From positions 1 to 10,641 of the forward strand of contig CALZAG010000042.1 in the NCBI GenBank assembly GCA_945613045.1: a stretch of DNA of 10,641 nucleotides, read 5' to 3'. This DNA comes from an uncultured Clostridia bacterium. GTDB taxonomy: Bacteria; Bacillota; Clostridia; Oscillospirales; Oscillospiraceae. This document shows positions 1 through 5,936 of this stretch, in pieces. Position numbers and translations under genes: made by a program. The notes under the pieces are model-generated. The model was not told the DNA's origin, ran no database searches, and saw only the letters and a list, made by a program, of their open reading frames with translations. Position 1 is the stretch's first letter. Every line of letters begins with the position of its first letter.

Positions 1-1070
1 GCTGCGCCGGCAGGCCCTCTTACGTTGACAGATATGGGATTAGTCAGCCCCTTGTTATTCGTCCAGCTAAGTGTGCCGGCGGCAGATACGGACGGGGTGA
101 ACGTCGCGCCATCTTCACCCGCTGCGCCTGTGCTGCCCTTAGAGCCGTTCCTTACCGTAAACGTGGACGATGTGCCGTCCGTCTTTGTCACGGTGATAAT
201 GTTCGCCCCGCCGTCCTCGGTGGATGTGGCGGTCTGCTCCACGGACTGGATGCCTATCCCGTCAGCACCATTAATACTCTCAACCGGTAAGATCGCCGCC
301 CCGCCGGATTCATCCAGCCATATGCTGTAAGGCGGGGTGCTGCCGAGCTGCCGAATGGGCGGAAGGGAGAACAGCGCTACGCCTTGTGACTGGCCATCCA
401 CAGTCATGGTTGAAACGCTGGTCAGATATGCGCATAGATCATCGGACAGCCTGAGCACTACAAGAGGACGCTTTTCGCTGTTCCACGCCTCAGATACCAG
501 CGTCCACGCATCCGGCGTAGTTATCGTTACCTCGCTCATATCGTCGCTGACAGTACCTTCGATCACTACGCTGCCGCCCGCGGCAATGGCCTCATAGACC
601 GCCTTTGACGACGGATATTGTTCGTCGGTGCTCGCCTCGGAGAGAAAAGTCACCTTGTTTTCAGAGGACTCCTTCAAGTCGAGCTGAGCCTGGAGCTGAG
701 CCCACAGCTCGGGGCTTGCCTCGGCCCCGGTCTCGCCGTCGGCATCCGCGCCGGTCCAGATCATGCCCAGATCGGCGTATACAGTCGGTATCACAAGGCT
801 GCCGCCGATATTTGTGCCGTAAACGCCGACTAAAAGATGAACGTCAGACTCGGCAAGGCATTCATGGGGGATGATGCAAATGTTATCGCGCCATGCGCCC
901 TCCAGAACGACGCGCTTTTGGCTCCCCGCGATAAACACGGCAGTTTTTATAAGCGGCGCCCATTCGTCGGAAAAGAGAAACTCCACCTCGGCGCCGACCA
1001 TGCCGGAGGTAAGCATGTCAGCTTGCAGGATCTCAGCCGACGTGCTGCTTATGCTTAGTTTATTCGTAAT
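1..1070 (-). CDS. Phage tail/baseplate-type structural protein, N-terminal part, open at left edge
   Basis: The minus frame stays open from an in-frame TGA at 1079-1077 to the window edge, giving 356 residues and no stop. Residues about 5-105 (LTSGMVGAEVEF, then VGVYGTNIGG and VIPTVYADLG) resemble the N-terminal domain of BppU-like baseplate/tail proteins in Firmicute prophages. Residues 138-162 (ENKVT...STDEQYPSSKAVYEAI) are a linker typical of such tail proteins. Residues 268-323 have the form GADGIGIQSVEQT followed by a collagen-like Gly-X-Y run, GSKGSTGAAGEDGAT, and a new GPAGA run begins at the edge. The product is probably a receptor-binding or fibre component of a tail. The start is abnormal: GAGG at 1078-1075 is ideally spaced from an ACG at 1067-1065, with ATT one codon earlier, and no ATG, GTG or TTG occurs in frame before the ATG at 1016-1014. 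I give the ATT as the outer limit; a conventional caller would use 1016. Family assignment is from recognition only. Confidence 0.72.
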   Translation of the reverse strand, partial: MTNKLSISSTSAEILQADMLTSGMVGAEVEFLFSDEWAPLIKTAVFIAGSQKRVVLEGAWRDNICIIPHECLAESDVHLLVGVYGTNIGGSLVIPTVYADLGMIWTGADADGETGAEASPELWAQLQAQLDLKESSENKVTFLSEASTDEQYPSSKAVYEAIAAGGSVVIEGTVSDDMSEVTITTPDAWTLVSEAWNSEKRPLVVLRLSDDLCAYLTSVSTMTVDGQSQGVALFSLPPIRQLGSTPPYSIWLDESGGAAILPVESINGADGIGIQSVEQTATSTEDGGANIITVTKTDGTSSTFTVRNGSKGSTGAAGEDGATFTPSVSAAGTLSWTNNKGLTNPISVNVRGPAGA

Positions 1071-1122
1071 ATCACCTCATTTTTTAAATACCCTTCCACC
1101 CATAGGCTGCATCGGAGAAAAA

Positions 1123-1142
1123 CTTGTACATTTGCGTACAAG
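1123..1142. repeat. Inverted repeat CTTGTAC-N6-GTACAAG upstream of the phage tail gene
   Basis: Two perfect 7-bp arms (1123-1129 and 1136-1142) are separated by six bases in the gap between the gtrA terminator and the phage tail gene. The size and symmetry suit a dimeric repressor or recombinase site. No partner protein is in the window, so the role is open. Confidence 0.4.
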
Positions 1143-1160
1143 GAAAAAACGAAAAGCACG

Positions 1161-1194
1161 AAAAAAGCACAGCCGGCGTCTGCCGACTGTGCTT
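1161..1194 (-). terminator. Intrinsic terminator of the gtrA-family gene
   Basis: Read on the minus strand, a 13-bp stem AAGCACAGTCGGC / GCCGGCTGTGCTT (one G-T mismatch allowed) with loop AGAC runs into a T tract opposite 1161-1166. It begins about 25 bases after the gtrA stop, so it ends that transcript before the phage tail gene. Confidence 0.9.
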
Positions 1195-1218
1195 GAGCTA
1201 TCCGATGTCTGCGAATAT

Positions 1219-1641
1219 TCACTTCTCTTTTTTCCTGAAGGCGAAGAAGCGCTGGCCGATGTAGTTGAACATCACGAACAGGCACATACCGCCGAGCATT
1301 GCGACGTTTTCCTGGACCGCGGTGGAAAAGCCCGACAGCATCCACCGGAACAGGGGCTTTGCGATGCCGTAAGCGGCAAGATAGCACACGGAGATATTGA
1401 GAACGAAGCGCAGAACAACGCCGAGGTCGCGCTGCTTATATTGAAAGGTGAAGTATTTATTCAAAAAGTAGCTGAGTATGCTGCCGAAAAGGTAGTTCGA
1501 GGCAGAGGAGACCCAATAGCTCAGATGAAAAACATTGTAAAACACGAACATGATCGCCGTGCCGAAAACTGTGTTAATCACTCCGACGATAATAAAACGA
1601 AGGAACGTTTTATCAAGAAACTTTGATATAAGCTTTTTCAT
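1219..1641 (-). CDS. GtrA-family small membrane protein
   Basis: This 140-residue protein shows the GtrA signature: a short basic N-terminus (MKKLISKFLDKTFLRF), then four predicted membrane helices at about residues 17-38, 44-60, 78-100 and 110-130. The motif FIIVGVINTVFGTAIMF and the segment NYLFGSILSYFLNKYFTF are diagnostic, and the C-terminus is basic (RFFAFRKKEK). The family is thought to move lipid-linked sugars, such as undecaprenyl-phosphate-glucose, across the membrane or to assist polyprenyl-linked glycosylation of wall or surface polymers. I chose the ATG at 1641, which lies 8 bases after GGAG (1653-1650). A GTG directly before it (1644) is possible and would add one residue. No glycosyltransferase partner is adjacent. 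The gene has its own promoter and terminator, so it appears monocistronic. Substrate unknown. Confidence 0.9.
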   Translation of the reverse strand: MKKLISKFLDKTFLRFIIVGVINTVFGTAIMFVFYNVFHLSYWVSSASNYLFGSILSYFLNKYFTFQYKQRDLGVVLRFVLNISVCYLAAYGIAKPLFRWMLSGFSTAVQENVAMLGGMCLFVMFNYIGQRFFAFRKKEK

Positions 1642-1671
1642 CACTAAGGCTCCGACAATGGCTTTTTTCTA

Positions 1672-1700
1672 AATATATATCAGCCGTGCGGAAAATGCAA
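1672..1700 (-). promoter_or_regulatory. Sigma-A-type promoter of the gtrA-family gene
   Basis: Minus-strand -35 TTGCAT (1700-1695), a 17-base spacer and -10 TATATT (1677-1672) give a good vegetative promoter. The start would fall near 1665, some 24 bases before the gtrA start codon. Confidence 0.55.
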
Positions 1701-1722
1701 GGCAGGAGGTACGGGACACTTT

Positions 1723-1737
1723 TTTCAAATTTTGAAA
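1723..1737. promoter_or_regulatory. Palindrome TTTCAAA-T-TTTGAAA, possible operator
   Basis: A perfect 7+1+7 palindrome sits in the divergent region between the gtrA-family gene and the Gln/Asn-rich microprotein gene. It lies just upstream of the gtrA -35 box and about 23 bases upstream of a candidate -35 on the other side. It is AT-rich, so chance is possible, but position and perfect symmetry suit a regulator site. Confidence 0.3.
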
Positions 1738-1759
1738 TACGCGTATATCTTCTGCCTTC

Positions 1760-1786
1760 TTGCGGAATAATATTCATGCATATAAT
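1760..1786 (+). promoter_or_regulatory. Possible promoter of the Gln/Asn-rich microprotein gene
   Basis: A perfect -10 TATAAT (1781-1786) lies 26 bases before the start codon, with a poor -35 TTGCGG (1760-1765) at a short 15-base spacing. The -10 reads CATATAAT with its flank, which also resembles sporulation sigma-E -10 boxes, but no matching sigma-E -35 was found. The sigma class is therefore undecided. Confidence 0.35.
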
Positions 1787-1811
1787 GCAATTTGTATACG
1801 GAGGTATCAGC

Positions 1812-1949
1812 ATGAACGAAAATTTCAAGAATACTCAGAACCAGCAAAACCAGCAGAATCAGCAGAATAACCAGAAGCAGCAGAAGCAGCGTAAGCAGCA
1901 GAATCAGCAGAACAACCAGCAGAACCAGCAGGCACAGAACAACCGCTGA
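1812..1949 (+). CDS. 45-residue glutamine/asparagine-rich microprotein
   Basis: Starting at the ATG at 1812, behind GGAGG (1799-1803) at normal spacing, the frame encodes 45 residues. After a short head (MNENFKNT) the chain is almost only Gln and Asn in NQQ-type repeats, with four Lys/Arg residues in the middle (residues 22-28) and a tail ending AQNNR. About three quarters of the residues are Q or N. There is no membrane segment and no cysteine. A strong terminator follows 21 bases after the stop, so it is a separate transcription unit. A longer reading from 1686 lacks a ribosome site and is not supported. I do not recognise a family. Gamma-type small spore proteins and some coat-associated peptides are Q/N-rich, which is only a loose analogy. 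The ribosome site, stop and terminator argue for a real gene; the low-complexity sequence leaves function unknown. Confidence 0.68.
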   Translation: MNENFKNTQNQQNQQNQQNNQKQQKQRKQQNQQNNQQNQQAQNNR

Positions 1950-1970
1950 GGCCGCTTGCCCTGCACCAAA

Positions 1971-2006
1971 ACCGCCCTGCGGCTCTACGCCGCAGGGCGG
2001 TTTTTT
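1971..2006 (+). terminator. Intrinsic terminator after the microprotein gene
   Basis: A perfect 13-bp GC-rich stem ACCGCCCTGCGGC (1971-1983) pairs with GCCGCAGGGCGGT (1989-2001) around loop TCTAC and is followed by a run of T to 2006. It separates the microprotein gene from the downstream yyaL-like gene. Confidence 0.93.
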
Positions 2007-2076
2007 GCTGCAATTGTGGCATATGCCTTAGCGAATTAACGCTCAATGTATTATCATATATAAAAAGGAGATTGCC

Positions 2077-4047
2077 ATGTCAAACAGATTGAAAAACGAA
2101 AGCTCGCCCTATCTCAGGCAGCATGGGGATAATCCCGTGGACTGGTATCCGTGGTGCGCTGAGGCGTTTGAAAAGGCCGGGCGGGAGGATAAGCCGGTGT
2201 TCCTGAGCATAGGCTATTCCACCTGCCACTGGTGCCATGTTATGGCGCACGAGTCCTTTGAGGACGCGGAGGCGGCGGATATCCTCAACCGCGGCTATGT
2301 GTGCATTAAGGTAGACCGCGAGGAGCGGCCGGATATCGACGCGGTGTATATGTCCGTGTGCCAGGCCATTAACGGCTCGGGCGGCTGGCCGCTCACGGTC
2401 ATCATGACTCCGGAGCAGAAGCCCTTTTTCGCGGGGACATATTTTCCAAAACGCAGTCGCTACGGCCAGCCGGGACTTATTCAGCTTCTGACGGAGATAT
2501 CCCGGTTGTGGCGCAATGACAGGCAAAGGCTCCTGTCCCTGGGCGACAGGATAATGAGTGCCCTGGAGCCGGCTGCGGAGCCGGTGCAGACAGAGCCGGA
2601 CAATGCGCTGCTCCACAGGGCGTACTCCTATTTTCGCGACAGCTTTGACGCCGAGTGGGGCGGCTTCGGCACAGCGCCGAAATTTCCCGCGGCGCACAAC
2701 CTGCTGTTTTTGCTGCACTATGCAAGGCGCATGAAAGAGCCGCAGGCCGCGGCCATGGCGGAAAAAACGCTGAAGGCAATGGCGCACGGCGGCATTTTCG
2801 ATAACATTTCCGGCGGCTTTTCGCGCTATTCCACCGACAGAAAATGGCTCATACCGCATTTTGAAAAAATGCTGTACGACAATGCGCTGCTGCTAATAGC
2901 CTATGTCAGTGCGTATCAGGCGACAGGGGACGCCGAGTATGCCGATATCGCAAGGCGCACCGCGGACTACATCCTGCGTGAGCTGTCGGACGAAAAGGGC
3001 GGCTTTTACTGCGGTCAGGACGCCGACAGCGAGGGAGTTGAGGGCAAATACTATGTGTTCACGCCGGAGGAGATAATTTCCGTTCTGGGGCGTGAGGACG
3101 GCGGGGAATTCTGCCGTCTGTACGGCATAGGGAAAAAACCGAATTTCGAGGGCGGCAGCGTGCCGAACCGCATAGACGCGCAGGGCGCAGTGTGGGCAGC
3201 GGACGACCCGAGGATATGCCGTCTCCGCCGCTACCGGAAGGAAAGAACGTCGCTGCACCGGGACGAGAAGATCCTCCTGTCATGGAACGCGTGGACGATA
3301 ATCGCCCTCGCGCAGGCGGGGATTGTCCTGTCCGAGACGCGGTATCTGAGCGCCGCGATGAAGGCGCAGCGCTTCATAGAGGAGAGCATGACCGACAAAA
3401 ACGGAAGGCTGCTGCTCAGCCTTGGCGGCAGCACCGGACAGCTCGACGATTACGCCGTCTACGCGCTGGCGCTGCTTTCACTTTACAGGGCAAGCTTTGA
3501 CGCGGAATACCTGAAGGCGGCCATACGCCGCGCAGAGCAGATAACCGAGCTTTTTGAGGACGAAAAGGGCGGGTACTTCATGTACGCGCATGACGCGGAG
3601 GCTCTTATATCCCGGCCCAAGGAGCTCTATGACGGAGCGATACCCTCGGGCAATTCCATGGCCGCGATGGTCTTCGAGGAGCTGGCGGCCCTGACGGGGG
3701 AGACAAAATGGCGCGAAAGGTCGGACAGACAGCTTGGCTTTATCGCGGGGCGGACAGAAAGATACCCGGCGGGCAGCAGCTTTGCCCTGCTTGCGATGGC
3801 AAAGCGCCTGATGCCCGGGCGCGAGCTTGTCTGCGTATCGGAGTGCGTCCCGACGGAGCTCACGGAATATCTGAAAGCAAATGCCGCGTATGAGCTGAGC
3901 GTTCTTTATAAATCCACGCAAAACTCGCCTCTCCTTGCCGAATGCGCGCCCTTTACAGAGGCTTATCCTGTTCCGGAAAAGGGCGCGTGCTGGTATCTGT
4001 GTGAAAACGGTGCCTGCCATGCCCCGCAGTCTGAGTTTCCTTTATAG
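2077..4047 (+). CDS. yyaL: YyaL/DUF255 thioredoxin-fold protein (SSP411/spermatogenesis-associated protein 20 family)
   Basis: This 656-residue protein has the family's full length and order. Residues 1 to about 165 form a thioredoxin-like domain with RLKNESSPYLRQHGDNPVDW, the redox motif C50-H-W-C53-H, the segment VDREERPDID and GGWPLTVIMTPEQKPFFAGTYFP. The rest is an alpha/alpha-barrel region like that of N-acylglucosamine 2-epimerase-type folds, with GGFGTAPKFP, IPHFEKMLYDNALL, GQDADSEGVEGKYYVFTPEE and LSWNAW. Both cysteines of the CxxC are present. The biochemical role of the family is not settled: the N-terminus suggests disulfide chemistry and the barrel suggests carbohydrate or other small-molecule work. 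There is no signal peptide, so it should be cytoplasmic. The ATG follows AAGGAG (2065-2070) by six bases. It is monocistronic between two hairpins. A -10-like TATTAT lies at 2049 but no clear -35 was found. Confidence 0.95.
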   Translation: MSNRLKNESSPYLRQHGDNPVDWYPWCAEAFEKAGREDKPVFLSIGYSTCHWCHVMAHESFEDAEAADILNRGYVCIKVDREERPDIDAVYMSVCQAINGSGGWPLTVIMTPEQKPFFAGTYFPKRSRYGQPGLIQLLTEISRLWRNDRQRLLSLGDRIMSALEPAAEPVQTEPDNALLHRAYSYFRDSFDAEWGGFGTAPKFPAAHNLLFLLHYARRMKEPQAAAMAEKTLKAMAHGGIFDNISGGFSRYSTDRKWLIPHFEKMLYDNALLLIAYVSAYQATGDAEYADIARRTADYILRELSDEKGGFYCGQDADSEGVEGKYYVFTPEEIISVLGREDGGEFCRLYGIGKKPNFEGGSVPNRIDAQGAVWAADDPRICRLRRYRKERTSLHRDEKILLSWNAWTIIALAQAGIVLSETRYLSAAMKAQRFIEESMTDKNGRLLLSLGGSTGQLDDYAVYALALLSLYRASFDAEYLKAAIRRAEQITELFEDEKGGYFMYAHDAEALISRPKELYDGAIPSGNSMAAMVFEELAALTGETKWRERSDRQLGFIAGRTERYPAGSSFALLAMAKRLMPGRELVCVSECVPTELTEYLKANAAYELSVLYKSTQNSPLLAECAPFTEAYPVPEKGACWYLCENGACHAPQSEFPL

Positions 4048-4051
4048 CAAT

Positions 4052-4089
4052 AAAATATCCCTTGAAGCGTTTGCTTCAAGGGATATTTT
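4052..4089. terminator. Shared hairpin terminator between convergent genes
   Basis: A perfect 17-bp stem AAAATATCCCTTGAAGC (4052-4068) with loop GTTT and its complement (4073-4089) begins five bases after the yyaL-like stop and ends just before the stop of the minus-strand gene at 4092. The A-rich foot on one side becomes the U tract on the other, so it can serve both directions. Confidence 0.9.
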
Positions 4090-4091
4090 AG

Positions 4092-4460
4092 TCAGATCTG
4101 CCAGGTCTCGGCGCCTTCTTCAAGGATCTCACCTGAATTATACGCCTCGATTATCTTCTTGATGGCGTGGTCGGCGAACACGGTGGATATCCTGTCCTCC
4201 GTGGCCTCGGGCCATTCCTCGTCGGTGAGCTCGGGTATCTGCTCGATATTGCGCATCTTGTTTACCGCCTTGCGCCAGCGGTTTTGATTTTCAACGGTGT
4301 GCCGCACAAGCCTGTCATCGGGAGCAAGCTCCGAAACATCCAGCTTGCCGAGCACGCGGTCGATCACGATGGTACCGTGGCCGTTTTCCTCGTTGCCGTT
4401 GGGAAAGTACCAGTACACGAGCTGCTTATCGGTTTCTTCTTTTAGTTTAAAAGTGACCAT
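4092..4460 (-). CDS. Unrecognised 122-residue acidic protein
   Basis: The gene is well formed: ATG at 4460 preceded by GGAG with 8-base spacing, its own promoter upstream, and a hairpin terminator right after the stop. The product is soluble and acidic, with no signal peptide, membrane helix or cysteine. Residues 1-45 read like beta strands (MVTFKLKEETDKQLVYWYFPNG and GHGTIVIDRVLGKLDVSEL), and the rest looks helical (NRWRKAVNKMRNIEQI and ISTVFADHAIKKIIEAYNSG), with an acidic, Trp-containing tail. I do not recognise a family. The strand-then-helix layout and the phrase 'TIVIDRVLGKLDVSELAPDD' suggest a small cytosolic housekeeping or immunity-like protein, but nothing assigns a function. Neighbours (a redox protein upstream on the same strand, and yyaL convergent) do not clarify it. 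Confidence 0.85.
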   Translation of the reverse strand: MVTFKLKEETDKQLVYWYFPNGNEENGHGTIVIDRVLGKLDVSELAPDDRLVRHTVENQNRWRKAVNKMRNIEQIPELTDEEWPEATEDRISTVFADHAIKKIIEAYNSGEILEEGAETWQI

Positions 4461-4493
4461 ATTTCAATCTCCGGTAATTATATTTGCTTACAC

Positions 4494-4521
4494 ATTATAA
4501 CACATATGCCGGAAAAATCAA
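4494..4521 (-). promoter_or_regulatory. Promoter of the 122-residue protein gene
   Basis: Minus-strand -35 TTGATT (4521-4516), 16 bases, then a perfect -10 TATAAT (4499-4494). It lies immediately after the stop of the upstream flavodoxin/ferredoxin gene, so the small gene can be expressed alone or by read-through, since no terminator is seen between them. Confidence 0.65.
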
Positions 4522-4526
4522 ACAGA

Positions 4527-5309
4527 TTAATCAAAATGAATGATGTCCTGCGTGAGCTCGTCGACGGTGACGTGGGGATTGTGATAGTGCTCGCGCCTGA
4601 CGGTCTTCTCGGTGAGTGTGATAGCCTCCTTGGGGCAGTACTGCAGGCAGCCGAGACACTGGATGCAGTCGGTACCGAATTGGGGCTTGCCGCCGACAAG
4701 CTGTATGTTCCCCCTGGGACAGAGCCTTACGCACTGACCGCAGCCGACGCAGCTTTCGGTAACGTCGAATTTCTTCGCCTTGGCCTTGGCAAGCTTCGGC
4801 CAGACCTTGCTCTCGAGAGCGTTCAGCCTCATCTTGGGAGGAGCCTTTTTGCTGTTCTCGCCCGAAAGCACCGCGGCGGCAATCTTTTTGGCCTTTCTCT
4901 CGCTGCGCTTCTGCGCCATGCCGGGGGTGACGGGAGGAAGCATAAGCTGGTGCGGGAAGAGCCAGATCGCGCTGCACTGGTGCGATACTCCGCACCAGTA
5001 GTTGAGACGGAAGCGCTCGTCGATCTTGTGCAGACCGCAGCCGAGATAGCCCGCATACTGGCCGACGCCGAATATGTATGCGCCGGGGGCGACCTTGATG
5101 GAGTCAAGATATTTCTCAACGTCGCCGGGCAGACCGCCGCCGTAGCAGGGGACTATAAAGCCAACGCGCTCGGCGTCGCTTACGTCGGTCTTAACGGGAG
5201 CCTTGCGCATCATGATAATGTCCGTGTCGCCAAGCTCCTTTGCAATATTTTTTGCCATGTCAAGACAGTTGCCCGTACCGGAATAGCAGAAAATTACGTT
5301 TTTACTCAT
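4527..5309 (-). CDS. EFR1-type flavodoxin/2x[4Fe-4S] ferredoxin protein
   Basis: The 260-residue protein joins a flavodoxin-like N-terminus to a bacterial ferredoxin C-terminus. Residues 5-19 (VIFCYSGTGNCLDMA) form the FMN phosphate-binding loop, and residues 53-60 (GFIVPCYGG) and 90-105 (VGQYAGYLGCGL) continue the flavodoxin fold. The ferredoxin part has two complete clusters, CVGCGQCVRLCP (187-198) and CIQCLGCLQYCP (215-226), each binding one [4Fe-4S]. It is probably a soluble electron carrier or oxidoreductase linking FMN to iron-sulfur centres in anaerobic metabolism; the redox partner is unknown. I chose the ATG at 5309, directly after AAAGGAG (5325-5319). A longer reading from 5483 would run through the promoter and the divergent gene, so it is rejected. 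The gene is divergent from a TetR regulator that probably controls it. No terminator follows before the next promoter. Confidence 0.93.
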   Translation of the reverse strand: MSKNVIFCYSGTGNCLDMAKNIAKELGDTDIIMMRKAPVKTDVSDAERVGFIVPCYGGGLPGDVEKYLDSIKVAPGAYIFGVGQYAGYLGCGLHKIDERFRLNYWCGVSHQCSAIWLFPHQLMLPPVTPGMAQKRSERKAKKIAAAVLSGENSKKAPPKMRLNALESKVWPKLAKAKAKKFDVTESCVGCGQCVRLCPRGNIQLVGGKPQFGTDCIQCLGCLQYCPKEAITLTEKTVRREHYHNPHVTVDELTQDIIHFD

Positions 5310-5339
5310 GGTAGATTCTCCTTTGTTTTTATTGAGAGC

Positions 5340-5368
5340 ATTGTATACCAAAAACTGATATGATACAA
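5340..5368 (-). promoter_or_regulatory. Promoter of the EFR1-type redox gene
   Basis: Minus-strand -35 TTGTAT (5368-5363), a 17-base spacer and -10 TACAAT (5345-5340). The start would be near 5333, giving a leader of about 24 bases. It overlaps the tetR promoter face to face. Confidence 0.68.
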
Positions 5369-5369
5369 T
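5341..5369 (+). promoter_or_regulatory. Promoter of the tetR-family gene
   Basis: Plus-strand -35 TTGTAT (5341-5346), a 17-base spacer and -10 TACAAT (5364-5369), identical in boxes and spacing to the opposing promoter. A start near 5376 gives a leader of about 27 bases. Being inside the dyad, it is probably autoregulated. Confidence 0.62.
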
Positions 5370-5402
5370 AGTACCGAAAAAAATAAAACAAAGGAGCAGA
5401 AA

Positions 5403-5936
5403 ATGTACCATATAAAGGAGGATAAAAGGGCAAGAGCCTCCGTGGAGCTGATCTGCGCGGGGCTTATGGACTGTCTTTCGCAAAAAAGCTTCGCCGATAT
5501 CACGATAAGTGATATCCAGCGAAGCTCGACGGTAAGCCGTTCCACATTCTACAGGAATTTTGACTGCCTTGAGGATGTGTTGAGCCTGATGTGCGACAGA
5601 GTATTTGAAGACGCGTTTTCATCCGGCAGCGGAGAGATACGTCAGGAGGTTTTCAGCGCATGGTTCAAAAATGAAAGGCTCATTGAGACCATGGTGCAGG
5701 TAAACCGAAGCGATCTCCTGTTTGAGAGCCTGCGCCGGAGCGCCTGCCGGTTTGGGCGTTTTCCCGGGCTCGAGCGGGACTCGGAGCTTTATAACTATCT
5801 CATCTCTATAATCGCCTCAACCATGATGGGCATTATCGTCACATGGGTCGAGAGCGGTAAAAAAGAGGATGAGGCCGGGCTTAAGACCGTGATAGGCCAA
5901 TGCTTTGCCGCCCTCATCGAGTTTGGAATCGTCTGA
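5403..5936 (+). CDS. TetR/AcrR-family transcriptional regulator
   Basis: This 177-residue protein has a TetR DNA-binding domain at residues about 8-55. The helix-turn-helix is FADITISDIQRSSTVSRSTFYRNF (30-53), with the SRSTFYRNF recognition helix typical of the family. The C-terminal part (residues 60-177) is helical and would bind an inducer and form the dimer. Its form (LIETMVQVNRSDLLFESLR and STMMGIIVTWVESG) resembles the C-terminal domain found in many Firmicute dihydroxyacetone-kinase-regulator-like TetR proteins. The ATG follows AAGGAG (5391-5396) by six bases. It is divergent from the EFR1-type redox gene and shares a symmetric promoter region with it, so it most likely represses that gene and itself. 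The ligand cannot be read from the sequence. Confidence 0.93.
   Translation: MYHIKEDKRARASVELICAGLMDCLSQKSFADITISDIQRSSTVSRSTFYRNFDCLEDVLSLMCDRVFEDAFSSGSGEIRQEVFSAWFKNERLIETMVQVNRSDLLFESLRRSACRFGRFPGLERDSELYNYLISIIASTMMGIIVTWVESGKKEDEAGLKTVIGQCFAALIEFGIV

Larger units (their letters stand above)
5318..5396. repeat. Nested inverted repeats spanning the redox gene/tetR intergenic region
   Basis: The outer arms are CTCCTTTGTTTTTATT (5318-5333) and AATAAAACAAAGGAG (5382-5396), complementary apart from one extra T/A. The inner arms are ATTGTAT (5340-5346) and ATACAAT (5363-5369), a perfect 7-bp repeat with a 16-base spacer. The centres differ by only about 2.5 bases. The inner arms are the promoter boxes of both genes, and the outer arms are their leaders with ribosome sites. 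Confidence 0.8.

Noticed and set aside
640..665. Apparent frameshift in the phage tail gene
   Set aside because: It appeared when I misread the T run as one base short. Re-reading gives an intact frame through ENKVTFLSEAST.
25..1058. Several plus-strand open frames of 70-100 codons
   Set aside because: They lie opposite one continuous minus-strand coding frame with clear phage tail homology, have no ribosome sites and encode unlikely compositions.
871..1626. 251-codon plus-strand frame opposite gtrA
   Set aside because: The minus strand encodes an unmistakable GtrA-family protein with ribosome site and terminator; the plus frame is its shadow and crosses the terminator.
1686..1811. Longer N-terminus for the Gln/Asn-rich protein
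   Set aside because: The extension overlaps the gtrA promoter and the palindrome and has no proper ribosome site, while GGAGG directly precedes the ATG at 1812.
1831..1943. CRISPR or minisatellite reading of the CAG/AAC-rich stretch
   Set aside because: The repeats are irregular triplets that encode Q and N in one frame, with no spacers and no constant unit length.
2036..2064. Promoter TTAACG-17-TATAAA before the yyaL-like gene
   Set aside because: Its transcription start would fall after the ribosome site at 2065-2070, so it could not drive normal translation.
4506..5363. 285-codon plus-strand frame opposite the redox gene
   Set aside because: The minus strand has two perfect 4Fe-4S motifs and a flavodoxin domain; the plus frame is a shadow that also crosses the divergent promoters.
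5310..5483. N-terminal extension of the redox protein to 5483
   Set aside because: It would read through the promoter region and into the tetR gene, and the ATG at 5309 has a perfect ribosome site and starts the flavodoxin fold.
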